From the NCBI GenBank assembly GCA_964057225.1, contig OZ059894.1, forward strand, positions 8,442,131 through 8,506,130: 64,000 nucleotides of DNA, written 5' to 3'. Positions 24,835 through 36,100 of the stretch are shown piece after piece; position 1 is the first letter of the stretch, and each line of letters starts with the position of its first letter. This stretch comes from Auanema rhodensis (taxonomy: Eukaryota > Nematoda > Chromadorea > Rhabditida > Rhabditidae). The notes under the pieces were generated by a model. That model saw only the letters and a list, made by a program, of their open reading frames with translations. It made no database searches and was not told where the DNA came from. Position numbers and translations under genes: made by a program.

Positions 24835-26441
24835 TCATTTAGGACGAAGGATTGGACCGAAAAGTTCGTAGCTTTTAAGAAATTCTCACTTTTATGAGAC
24901 TATATGAGATTTTGAGAGCGCGCAAGACATCAAAAAACTGGCTAAACCTTGAAGATCCGGTGATGATCTCGGACGTATTGCCTTTAATTTCTTTCTTTGT
25001 CTTTTTTAGAGATGAAATGGCCATTTCATAAAGATTCAAAGAAATGAAATGAAAATTTGACAATTTTTTTATAAAAAAATATTTTGTTGGCATCAAATCC
25101 AGTAAATACTTATATAAAATACAACAACTTGAATAGATTATGCTGTATGACAGCATTAAATTTAAATAACAAACTTGTTCAACAAAATGAGTTCTAAACG
25201 TTCAAATCTTATGAAATTTCTAAAAACTTATTTTCTCATATATGTATAAATAAATTTTCAATCTTATATCATCATATTATAAGAGGTCATTGCCTGAATT
25301 GTTAGACTCAGGTACGAATACAACCTCATGACGTGATCTCGTGACCACAAAAGGGAAAGTGAAAGTATGAAATATCATCGGGAGAAAGATCTATTATCTA
25401 CTTTTTTCTATTCTACAGTAAAACCACATTTTATTAAAATATTTCACTGTAAACAAGTTGTTGAACATCTGTATCAAGTAACATGTGCTTTTGAATATGG
25501 AAAACTTCTATTACTTTAATGATTTCGTTGAATTAAATATTAAACTTTTTTCACATTTAAAAGAAATTTCAATTTACTTTATAACTTGTGGATCATATAT
25601 TGAACAACAGATTCATAATAGTTAATTTATCCTTTTTTGTATTTATACATATGTATACTATACTATCATACTAAAAAAGAACATAGAACTGATAAAACTT
25701 ACCTTACAAACAGTGAACTTTTTGATTGTTTGATGCTTAGATGATTTAAAACAATTGTAAATTAGTTTTTTTATCTCATAAAAAAATGCTAAGAAGTGAA
25801 AATGGACAAACTGACACAATCTTTCACAATTTGATGAGAAACATACTGTTTTTCTTCAATAGAGCTTGGTTCAAACATTGAGGAATCATGTTGCCAATCA
25901 TATTAAATAGATGAATTTCCAGCATCGTGTATGTTATTCAATCTCTGTAACTCTGTATATACTAATTTGTTCAGGTTAGTCTTGAGCGTCTCTAACTACC
26001 TCTTATTGATAGTTCAAATGAAGAGTTTCATGCTCAAGTAAAGCTCACCTCAAACTTTCAGATGATGCGCTATCATTTACTGTAGTTTTCAAAACTAATT
26101 GTCAGTTTTCAATTGATCTGAGTTTAGTAATGATTGCCAGAAAATACAAAACGTATGATGTTAATGATTAGTACAATCTCAAATTGTAGACATGTGGTGT
26201 ATATTTAGACATAAATATATTTTCAAAATATTCTTTATCACTTAAGGTTTCTTCAAATAACAGATAAGGGTTTTCTATAAAAATAAGTATTGTTCCTTTT
26301 CATTCATTCAATTGTTTTCATGTAAATTTTAACTTTTAACCAATTTCTTTTTATACTTACTTGCTCACTTTCAATAATCTTTCATTATAAGTTGATATTT
26401 GTATTTGATAGATTGATAAAATACAAATTCTATCATTTGCT
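24835..26441. other. intergenic, no gene seen
   Basis: AT-rich sequence upstream of the collagen. The minus-strand 93-codon ORF at 24875-25156 overlaps the likely promoter region and shows no domain. Confidence 0.5.
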
Positions 26442-26671
26442 ATGTCGGACTTCCCAAAATCCTATAACAACGATCGCAATGCTGGTAAAGAATGGAATGA
26501 GAAAAAAGAAGAAAAGAAGGTAATAGAAAGATTTCAGAATAAGCTTTTCTGTTGATTCTCAAAATTTTTTTTTTAAATATTAATTTACAATATTATATTT
26601 TTATATTTCAGATCACGGAGAAAGAAATGAAAAAGTTTTTTTCAACAAAACGATTTGTTCATGTTTTGTAA
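26442..26671 (+). CDS. small Lys/Glu-rich protein, 45 aa, orphan
   Basis: Two exons (26442-26519, 26612-26671) join in phase 0: 26 codons ending NEKKEEKK, a GTAATA donor, a TATATTTCAG acceptor, then 19 codons ending KRFVHVL and TAA. AATAAAG overlaps the stop, so the transcript would end immediately. There is no signal peptide or membrane segment. The clean splice pair and the poly(A) signal support a real gene, but the product is not recognised. Confidence 0.45.
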
Positions 26672-27178
26672 TAAAGCATTTTAACAAAAAAAAGTTAAAA
26701 TATTATTTGAACTTTATATTTTTCTTTTCTTTGTACTTAATCTCATATACTCATGTAGATAATTAAACTCGCTCTGGATTCAATAATGTTTTCAATTATT
26801 TTTTCTGTTTCAAAGTAAGAATAAACATTCAACATGAGAATCAGATTTTGTATTTTTATAAATTAGATGCAGTTGAATACTTACATACCTTGTGAGCTTT
26901 TATTAAGTGCTCGAAATAAGATATAACTGAAGCCATTTGATAATATGTACTTGTATTACAAACTTGAAAGTTTTCAAAGCTTTATAACCACCATTTGAAG
27001 AATTATTATTTTCAAAAATATTTATTTTCGAAAAAAAAAAGAAAAAGAAGCAGAAATTACATAATATTGCAGAAAATTCCCGTTATGTACATACATACAC
27101 ATTGAACTATTAATGTAACAGTGATAATGAAATACAAAATACATTAAAGTTAATTTTTCATATAAAATTGGCTTTTAT
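26672..27178. other. short intergenic spacer
   Basis: AT-rich sequence between convergent small genes. Nothing coding is seen. Confidence 0.6.
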
Positions 27179-27689
27179 TCAGTATAATGAAAGAAGTGGA
27201 CAGGAAGTCTCATTCGTATACGTAGATATACTGGATGCGTGACAAACAGGTTCTTGCTCTTGGAGAACGGCATTCAAAAGAATAGACGGGCGTCCGATAG
27301 CGTAATCCAGACTCACCCACTGAAAACAGAAAACTGTTTGTTATTTTCGTGTTAACGGTAAAATAAATTAATTTTTTTATCAAAAATTATTCTATTTGAA
27401 AAACAAAAATGAAATCCACTTACAGATGGCTGGACAATCATGCAGAAAGCGGATGAGATGAGAACAACGAGAATAACAAGCTTGAACCTGTAATTGTGAT
27501 GAAATTTTAAAAAATTCCTTTTTCAGGCTAGATTATCTGCAGTTGCTTTCTAATAACAAATCTCATAAAAAGTTGACAAATGATAGAATTTAAGCATGAT
27601 CGTTATGAATAACATAACAATTTAATTTAGAAGATTATGAGTTCTTCACATTTCATCAGACAAATTTTAAATAAAAAAAGAACTCACAT
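27179..27689 (-). CDS. small secreted peptide, 68 aa, start codon split by an intron
   Basis: Three segments: AT at 27689-27688 (donor GTGAGT), 27487-27424, and 27319-27179. The first exon ends in GCCAT and exon 2 begins with G, so the start codon is assembled by splicing. The product starts MFKLVILVVLISSAFCMIVQ, a strong signal peptide. The 46-residue last exon begins WVSLDYAIGRPSILLN and holds two Cys (PVCHAS, TSCPLL) and one N-x-T site. No dibasic sites are obvious. The poly(A) signal AATAAA overlaps the TGA stop. If exon 1 were ignored, the only ATG would be internal (M of FCMIV), destroying the signal peptide, which favours the split start. Family unknown. Confidence 0.6.
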
Positions 27690-27770
27690 GGCACTCAGTC
27701 GAAACAAAATACAGAGTGAGTTGCTTCAGGCGGTTTGAAGGAAGCGGAAGGCGGGACAGGCTGAGGTGCC

Positions 27771-27776
27771 TATATA
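27771..27776 (-). promoter_or_regulatory. TATA box for the small secreted peptide gene
   Basis: ATATATAGG on the minus strand, about 80 bases upstream of the split start codon, in a locally GC-rich promoter-like stretch. Confidence 0.5.
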
Positions 27777-27781
27777 TTCCG

Positions 27782-29548
27782 GTTCAGGACCGCTGAGCAA
27801 ACAGAAACGCTAACCGGATTTTGCTCAACGTGCCCTCAGGGAACAGTTCATTGTTAAGACAAAACGACAGAGTTTCGATTGTTGGGACGGTTTTTCGCTA
27901 TCTAAAGCTTTGGTGAAGCTAACATTAGACAACTGAAGCTGTCAATTGAAATAATATCCACGAGGAGGGGGGGTGGGGGTCATGGGTAGAAATAAATCTT
28001 TTGAAATCTTGTTTTTGTCTAATTTTAGAAGAATACGAATAGTTGTTCAGATTATTATAATTAATTAAAAGATTAGAACATAACCACAATCTAAGATCTG
28101 AGGTTCCACCATACTTTGGAAATATGAAACAAGAAATTTATAATCAAATAATTTTTTTCTGTATACCGAAGATCGATATACTAAGTTTGACCAAATCAGT
28201 TTTTTTTTGCGTCCACCTACTCAAACTTGAAACTTGTGTTTTGAGTAAAAGAAATTTGAATTTAAAAAATATATTTTATGATTGAAGAAAAATAAATTGT
28301 TTCTCAAAATCTTGTTCTTGTTCTGCTCACTTTCAATGTTTTTGCTGCAAAGAAGAACACAAATTATGAATTGTTTGATAAAATGATTTAAGTGAATTCA
28401 CGTTTTCATCTGTTGTACGCTAATAGCTTAATGAGCTTGAGTTTCTAGCCAGCTACACAGTGCCGTTTTCCGGTTGCGTGTATTCAGTGGTCTTCTTCCT
28501 TCAATTTTTGAACAGCTTCAACAGTTTTTTCCAAAACTCTCCGGTTCATTCTTGACAATTAGTCTGTTCTGACAACATATTTGCCACATATTTCGTTCTG
28601 CTTTTATGTTCTTACTTATAGAAACTATAGAAAAACTTATCAACTTGATTATCAAAGTTGTTAATTTGATTGTTGTGAATGGAGAATTCGTTCATTTTTC
28701 CTTTTTTTTCAAACTTATCTTTTTTGATTTGATTATGATGTTTCCCTCGAATGTTGTGACAATCTCAAGAAATATTTGTCTTCTTATAAAAATCTTTTGT
28801 TAAACCATTTACATGTTCAAGGTTAATTTTGATAATCAAGTGGACGGTTTGTAAAAATTTCTTGTTTTTCAATTCATTTCTATTTTCATTATCTTATATA
28901 CTTATAATGTATAATATACATATATATATATATATTCAGCTTTTTGGCATAGTTTATAAAACCTGTTCATCATTTTTCTCTTCAAACTCATCATTCTCTT
29001 TTCTTCAGTTACGTCACCATATGACACTGTTGCCCACCATCAACCCCCTCTCTCTTCAATTTCCACATATGACGAGACGATTATTCGTGTGTTGTCCTTC
29101 TACTCTCTGCCTACCAGTTTAGCTGTCGCTTTTTTCCTCTGATTTAGAAGAATCATGCTTTTTCTCCGTTGATTTTATCGTAAAAAAGCCATCGAATGCA
29201 TGTATAGTCAGTTGTGGTCACAACAATCTCTGAACACTATGCTTCAATGAATTGTCTCTGAGACGATTTGTTGTTCGTACTTGCACAGCTAAGAGTAATC
29301 CTGAGTTCATTATACTTTTCACAGTTTTACTCAGTTTTCTTTTCGATAAATTTTAATATTTGCACATATTCTATCAGCTCACCTGTTTCTTTTTACAAAC
29401 AATCACGCTGCTGCTGCCAGCTCTATCATCAACCCCACTCGATCAATCAAAAATTTTTTTTCACTTTTAGCATTTAATTCCTTTATAATTTTCTTGGCAA
29501 TAGTTGTTTTAATCTTTCTTCTTTATTTTATTATATTCATTTAAAGGC
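27782..29548. other. intergenic, no gene seen
   Basis: Contains a G-run near 27964, a short TA repeat at 28915-28936 and pyrimidine-rich stretches. The plus-strand ORFs at 28606-29122 and 29268-29477 are Phe/Leu/Ser-rich, as expected of translated poly-pyrimidine sequence. Confidence 0.5.
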
Positions 29549-30010
29549 ATGGCTGGTGGTTTTTTTGTCGGAATTCGTTTGCAGGTAGATAATGTGTATG
29601 TTAGTCCAACAGTTGAACGACCTTCGACTGGGGTGAGTGGGCTTTATTTCATCTGATTATTCTTTTTTTTTCTTTTTGTCAGCTGTTTAATGTGATACCC
29701 CTTTGTGTGGTATTTTTTTTAATTTAGACGCTTAAACTCAAATGACGTCAAACTTTAAGTTCAATTTCATTTTTGATTTTATGAAGCTAAAGATCGGTTG
29801 TTCGTTGAGTCATTTTTCAAAAAAAACTTTACTTTAAAAACTTTTTTTAAAATTTCAAAGTTCAATGTTTGTTTTTTTTTCATTTTAAGTTTCTGCAACA
29901 AACAACTATATTTCCATTTTTAGTGGCTCTATGGAAACGGAAGCTTTCTATCTTCTCCACGGCGTATGGTTCCCTACTACATGAACACCTCTAGACGAGT
30001 ATTCTTATGA
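29549..30010 (+). CDS. small orphan protein, 56 aa
   Basis: Two exons (29549-29632, 29924-30010) join in phase 0 with a GTGAGT donor and a CCATTTTTAG acceptor. The product starts MAGGFFVGIRLQVDNVYVSP and ends MNTSRRVFL. It has no signal peptide and no Cys, and is Arg- and aromatic-rich. Codon composition is more balanced than the flanks. Not recognised. Confidence 0.45.
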
Positions 30011-30126
30011 TAAGTCCGATATGAAACTTATTGAACTTCTATTCAACGCCTGTAATCTCTTGCCTTTCAACTATAATATATGATCTGCATGTACAAACAA
30101 CACATATCTCAAATATTTTTTTTTTA

Positions 30127-30384
30127 TTAATTTTGTTGTTGTAAGATCATTTTTTTTTTCGAATAAACTGTTTTCTTTGAAGCATTTCCATGAAATGGAA
30201 AAAAAGAAGGAGGAAATGTCTTCTCGAAACGCATATTCCGCTTATGTGTTGCATTTAGCTTACAATTTAAAACACATGGTTCACTGATGCAGACGTCGAC
30301 TTTTTCCGTTTTCTTGAGTTTCCTTAGCATTTCGTGCTGAAGATCAAGTATCCGTTTGGTCAGAACTACGGCTACTTGAAAATC
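30127..30384 (-). CDS. possible terminal exon of an uncharacterised minus-strand gene
   Basis: The frame is open from about 30384 (after a TTTTCAAGTAG-type acceptor) to TAA at 30127. It reads TKRILDLQHEMLRKLKKTEK, a basic helix, then a short Cys stretch (VCISEPCVLNCKL). A minus-strand AATAAA overlaps the stop codon. I could not find an in-frame upstream exon, so this may be a partial gene or chance. Confidence 0.25.
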   Translation of the reverse strand, partial: DFQVAVVLTKRILDLQHEMLRKLKKTEKVDVCISEPCVLNCKLNATHKRNMRFEKTFPPSFFPFHGNASKKTVYSKKKMILQQQN

Positions 30385-31546
30385 AAATTGACATCATAAC
30401 TTTGATAAATCACAATGTTTTACCTGTTTTTCATTTGTTTTTATTCTCACAAACATGCTCAATTGATATAACGAACAGATATTTTAACCAGAGTTTAATA
30501 AAAAAATATAAAATATTTTTATAACTTTGATTTAATGTTATTTTTTGTTATGCTAGCAATACTAACTAAATCTTCCTTCCTTCAGATAATTGAAATTTTA
30601 ATTTTCAAAAAAATATTTTGGAGATCAATGTATTGCAACTGATCAACTGATGGCATATCATTGTGCTTGCAGGTATGTGCTACTTCAGTAATGTTTTCTT
30701 TTGATATATTCACTAATGTTTTCAAAAAATGAGGTTTTTCACACCTTTTCTTCTCAAATTACGTAACTTTCGAGCTTAATTATGATTTTCACGTGGCAAT
30801 TGAAAAATATAAAACCACATGAGCTAAATAAAACTATTTTTAAGATGTATTTAACAATTGGAAAATTGCTTGCTATCATTAAAAGCCAATAAATAAATAA
30901 AAATCAGCTGGTGTTAAGTCTTGATTGTAGTACAACAAGTATCTTACCTCAATCTCTTCACTCCTTTTTTCTTAGCAATGTTGATATCACATCTTGAAAT
31001 TGCTTCTGGAAAATAAATGATTTGAGGTGTGAATGTCTCTAAAATCTTAAACTATATTTTTATCAATTTAGTTTACTTTGTTATTGCACCATACAAATGT
31101 CTTCAATTGTTTTGCCGAAGTTTAAAAGCTACTTATCATTCATCAAAACATGAACCTAGAGTTGATCACTGACAGAAATTTAAACAGAAGACATTCCTCC
31201 GATACATAGGCAATGAATGTTATATGAACAATTTTTAGTACTACTTATTTTGTTTCTCCTGATCCATTCATTATCAACGACCTTTCTGCTATTCTTCATT
31301 TTAATTCAAAATTCAGCAGCTCCATAATAATTTTCAGAATCACATGCACATGATACTCACAGCTCTGGTGTTTGATTTCCGTTCATTTCTGCAAATTACT
31401 TCCTCTTAACATTTAATTCAAAACCAAGTATCATTATTAATCCTGTTCACAACATACTATCAACCTGTCGCACCATCACCACCTCACTTTATTTCATTTT
31501 CTCCTCGTCTTTAATCGAACTGAGACTATTCTCTTTATTCTAGATC
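30385..31546. other. intergenic, no gene seen
   Basis: AT-rich; no supported frame. A TTTATTCTAG acceptor lies three bases before the receptor ATG at 31547. Confidence 0.55.
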
Positions 31547-32857
31547 ATGACACAGTTCGATGATGGCCTCGATGCAGCTGAGGTTACAAAAAAAAATTTG
31601 TTAGGAACTGTTTATTTTCTCATCGGTAAAGACAATCGTTGAAATATTACTGTAAATATATAATTTTATATTTTTAGCATTATTTGGTGTTTGCTTAAAT
31701 CTTGCCACTTTGACAGTTTTGCCAGAATGCGAAAAAACTTTAACAAAGCCATTGTTTATACTATTTTGCTCTCAATTATTTACGAATATCGCATCTTTGA
31801 TATCTATCGGAGTACCGATACCATATATGATAGGTCAGTTATAACTATAACATGTACTAAAAGGAGATATTTAATCTTTAAGCAAGCAATAAGCCATATT
31901 TTCTCAATGTAATACTTCTACGAGGTCCAGGAACAATGCTGGCCATAACTCTAATTCTATCATTTTCCATGCAATTTTGGATTTGCATTTATCGAAATAG
32001 TTCAATTGTTTTTCCAAGACTAACGTAAGAATTATAATAATTTATCATAATTGATGCAACTTTTAAGCACTAAAAATCTATATGCATTTCCAGATATTAC
32101 ATGTTTTCTGATATTGTTGTGCATCTTCTTCATTTTATAACATTTGTTTTCACGATAAATCAGGTTGTGGATCTGACAAATAGAACAGAGTTAGTAATTA
32201 CTTTATACTTTTATATGTTTTAATATTAGAATTCGTACCTTTGACATTACTCTCTTGACATGGATTCAAACAGAGCATGAGTATCTTACGCTCTTATCTA
32301 TTGTTGTATATGCTGGAATGGTCTGCATTATGTTCTATGGCTTAGCATTTTTTGATTTATTATATAAGTATGTTTATCTCACTTCTTACTAAAAATTAAA
32401 ATTTTGTTTTATTATAAAGATAATTACACGTATTGAATATTGAAGGCATCTATATCACGAATATGATGAGCAGGACTTACAAACACCGAGACCCTTACGT
32501 CAGATGCTCAACCAGCTGCTACATTTGATTTGCGACATCATTTTCGGCTTTCTCCTAGTTATGCCTCCAGTTCCACCAATTTCTCATTTCTCTATCACTC
32601 ATTCTTTGGTAACTATATATGGAACGATATTATGGCCAACAATATCCTTGATTGTTTACTCAGAACATATACGTCGAGTAAGTTTCAACTATTTACTACA
32701 TCAATAGTTTTATTTTTATTTTTTTTACTGAGCATTTTCTTTTTTTTTCTAGGAACTTTGCTTCCGTGTCATTATGATGACTCGCACTGGTCAAATGGCT
32801 GGTCAGGACCAGTGTCAATCACGAAGAGGAAATGACAATCGTTTTCGATTTCTATGA
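31547..32857 (+). CDS. divergent seven-transmembrane receptor-like protein
   Basis: Seven exons join in frame to 301 residues: 31547-31625, 31678-31833, 31925-32024, 32094-32189, 32230-32367, 32446-32677, 32753-32857 (exon 3 could instead start at 31931, two residues shorter). Seven hydrophobic segments are spaced as in a GPCR: LLGTVYFLIGALFGVCLNLA, PLFILFCSQLFTNIASLISI, MLAITLILSFSMQFWICIYR, DIVVHLLHFITFVFTI, LTLLSIVVYAGMVCIMFYGL, LLHLICDIIFGFLLVMPPV, and LVTIYGTILWPTISLIVY followed by a basic tail. WPTISLIVY sits where rhodopsin-like receptors have NPxxY. No DRY motif is seen. The build and size resemble nematode serpentine chemoreceptors, but the subfamily is not identifiable by eye. The N-terminus is short with no signal peptide. 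Confidence 0.7.
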
Positions 32858-33147
32858 AGTAAAGAAAAAACACAAAAAAGACATCTGAAACATCACTTAC
32901 TTATCATGAATGAGCACTTCTCTTGATGTAATATGGAAAAACAGAAGAAGTAAAGGATAATCTTAATACGTGGTTGATTATGATCTGTATGCTGCTACAT
33001 GCACCTATTCGAATTTTTCCTAAGATCACGTGGTTACGGAATAATTTTTTTTTCATTTATTTTAATGACAGTAGATAAAGTGCGGTTGCATTCGTGTATA
33101 TACTAATATATATTTCTGAAAAATCGAAAAACTCTTTTATTTCGAAA

Positions 33148-33153
33148 AATAAA
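33148..33153 (+). terminator. candidate poly(A) signal for the 7TM gene
   Basis: AATAAA about 290 bases after the 7TM stop; no closer canonical signal was noticed. Confidence 0.4.
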
Positions 33154-36100
33154 TCGTTTGATTTTATGATTATGTAATAAAATCTTTGTTTATATCTAGA
33201 TATTTATCATCTTTTTTTAGTTAATGTGATATGTATCTCATTTCTTATTAAATCCTTCTGAGCTAATATATAGAATAAGGTTGTTGTAAGCTATATTAGA
33301 AACATCTGGCCACATCGCTTCCTTCTAATCAGATCAACTACAAAGCTATTCATCCTTTATGTTTAGTTATTTTCCCAGGCCATCATAACCTAGCCATATT
33401 GGACTGTAGCAAAACTTCTGGTGCAGAAGAAAGATCACCACTTGGTGATGCCACCCGTTAACCTTATAACACAACATACATAACTATAACATCCTGAGTT
33501 CTGTTTTATTGGAAAATAATATGACAATGTATAATATATACGATTATTTGTAGATACAAACCCATTTCATTAATCCTTATGTTATTCTTTTGAGCTCTTT
33601 TTCTAATTATTCAATTGATTCAACATCTGTTTTACCTACTTTTTCATCTCATAAATTGCATCCAACCCTACTGATCGATATCCACTTAAGAATCATCATT
33701 CAATTTTGCTCAAAATTCCGTTGTACATTTCTTCTTCTCAATCCAAACCTCAATTTTCATATTGTAGTTATATTTCATGATGTATTATATTCAAATATTA
33801 AACTATTTTCAAAAAGATTATCGTTTTTCGGTGTTTAAATTACTTCATTTATCTCCTGGTCATTCTGTTTTCAAAGTTCATCATCGTTTTTGCAGAGGAG
33901 ACAAATGGCATATTAACCTTTACCTTCTTGGGTCAGGTAAACGTGAATGTCTCCAAGATCGTTACAGATGATAAACTGAGATTTCGAATTATGGAACTCT
34001 TATCTATGTTCACAAAAAATTTTTCTTCCAAAAACATATTCAAATTTAGTTTTGGAAGAAATCGGCAAATTAGATGCCGATTTCATTTTTAGAACCAGAA
34101 TCGTTCCATTTTTTATTTTTTTAATGTAATTCTCATTTGACTATCGTATTCAAAACCAACAATACAGATTATTATCTTTATTCATTTTCGTCATCTTTCT
34201 TAAAATTTTGTGGATTACGTTCATTACCTACGCTTGTCGAGGAGACTTCCTATTCTTACAAGACATTTTTTCTTAGCGACCTTCCATTCCAGCAGTTACT
34301 CGCAGGTGTCAAGCCTACTTCTGAATAATTACAGAGCAGGAAGTCTGGTCATTCTGTTTTTTTCCTTTGAATGTCTTCCCAGATGAAGAAAGAAAACAGA
34401 TGCATATCGGACATTTCTAAAACATTGTCCATATCTCTCGTTCTCTTTTTGGCTTTTAATCGTCTTCTTCCTTTGACGTCGTGAAATCTTCTTTTGTATT
34501 TTTTCGCACATTGTTGCGTAAACTGCCCTTTTTTGTCTTTTTATATCTATAAATAAGTAAATATGTATGTCTATAACTGAAGAGAAAAATCTGATTATAT
34601 TTCTTTCATTTGAAAGACCTTCCGAAGAGCTTATTTCCTTTTCAATAAGTCTGAATGAAACTTCGTGAAAGCAAAGTCCTCTATCTTATTTCTTTCATTT
34701 CATTCATTCAATTCAACCAAAATTTTCGCAGACTAATAACAGTTTTTACGACATTTTACCTTTATTAATTACATAATATACTTATTACATGTTCTACATT
34801 TGTTCTAGCTAAAAGACAAAATGAATATGCAAATACTCCCGGAAGTTCAAAATCTGGTCTTCTTTTGTCATTCTTCTTTTCTGACAAAACAAGACAATTG
34901 AATGATGAATGCTGTAGAGCCTCTGTCTTCTTCTTCGTCTTCACGTCGTAATCCATTATCTCCTCACATTTGTACAATGTAAATGATTCAATTTATGATA
35001 TGAATGCTAAAAAATGAAAAAGAATTCAATTTTTTAGAGAAATTTTAAAAATAATTTCATTTTCAATTATAAGGCACATTGTTCTTTCCTTAAATTCATG
35101 AAATAATTTAGAATCGTAATGATAAAGTCTCTCAGGTTACGAATTCAAAAATGTTGATATGGAATATCATTTAGATTAAAACCATCATTTTTATCTTTTT
35201 TTATTATTTTCACATTCATATTAATGTGTAACCAAAGCCAATATTATATTCATATACTATATGTACTTATTGATATATTTTGACAGCTTCTATACAATCT
35301 CTATCAGAATGCTATAAGCTTTTGTATTCAATTGAGTATTATCATAATGTTGCCTACATACATACATATATTCTAAGTTCAATTATTTCAATGTTATTGC
35401 GACCTTACCTATTTTCATCGATTATAAGATTTCTCATCATTGTCTTTTTATTTTCTTTCATTTTTATATTTTTATATTTTTGAACGTTCACATAGTGATT
35501 CTTTATCCTGATAACATAAAAAATATCTGTTATTGGATCATTAAGAACAAAACTTACAGAAAAAAATAAAGAAAAAGTAGTTTATATCTCAGAATTTGCG
35601 TCTTTTTTTTAGCTTTCTCTTTATTGTTTCTATCAAGTTTGTCCAATTTGTTCAAGATCCCCACTCTCCTTTTTCAGAAAGGAGAGTTGAAGTATTGGTT
35701 GTGAATGCATAATCGTTACCTGTTATTTGATTACGAATTTTTTCCCTCAAACTGTTTCAAAAAGGAATTTGTAAAAAAAAATTCGAAATACCAAAAGACC
35801 TGGCCAACGTGGCTGGACATCTGTGCGTTTCAGTAGTGGTGATGATACTGGTGGTACCATCATCATCGTTCAGACCAGCAGCTGCATCACACATCACAAC
35901 TATTATGAATTTTGTCCTTCAGCAATATGCATGTCTGTATCATGTAAATCCTACATGAATAAGAATTGATATATAAGTTTATTCCATGAATCTCACCAGA
36001 CAAGCGACGTGTCATACCGTGTTTTAATGATTCTTGTAAGACTAAAACATACAGGAGTTGCTGAATTTTTTTTATTTGCTTCCCAATGTAAAGTATGTTG

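Noticed and set aside
28606-29477. Series of Phe/Leu/Ser-rich plus ORFs
   Set aside because: Translated pyrimidine-rich intergenic DNA without starts in context or splice sites.
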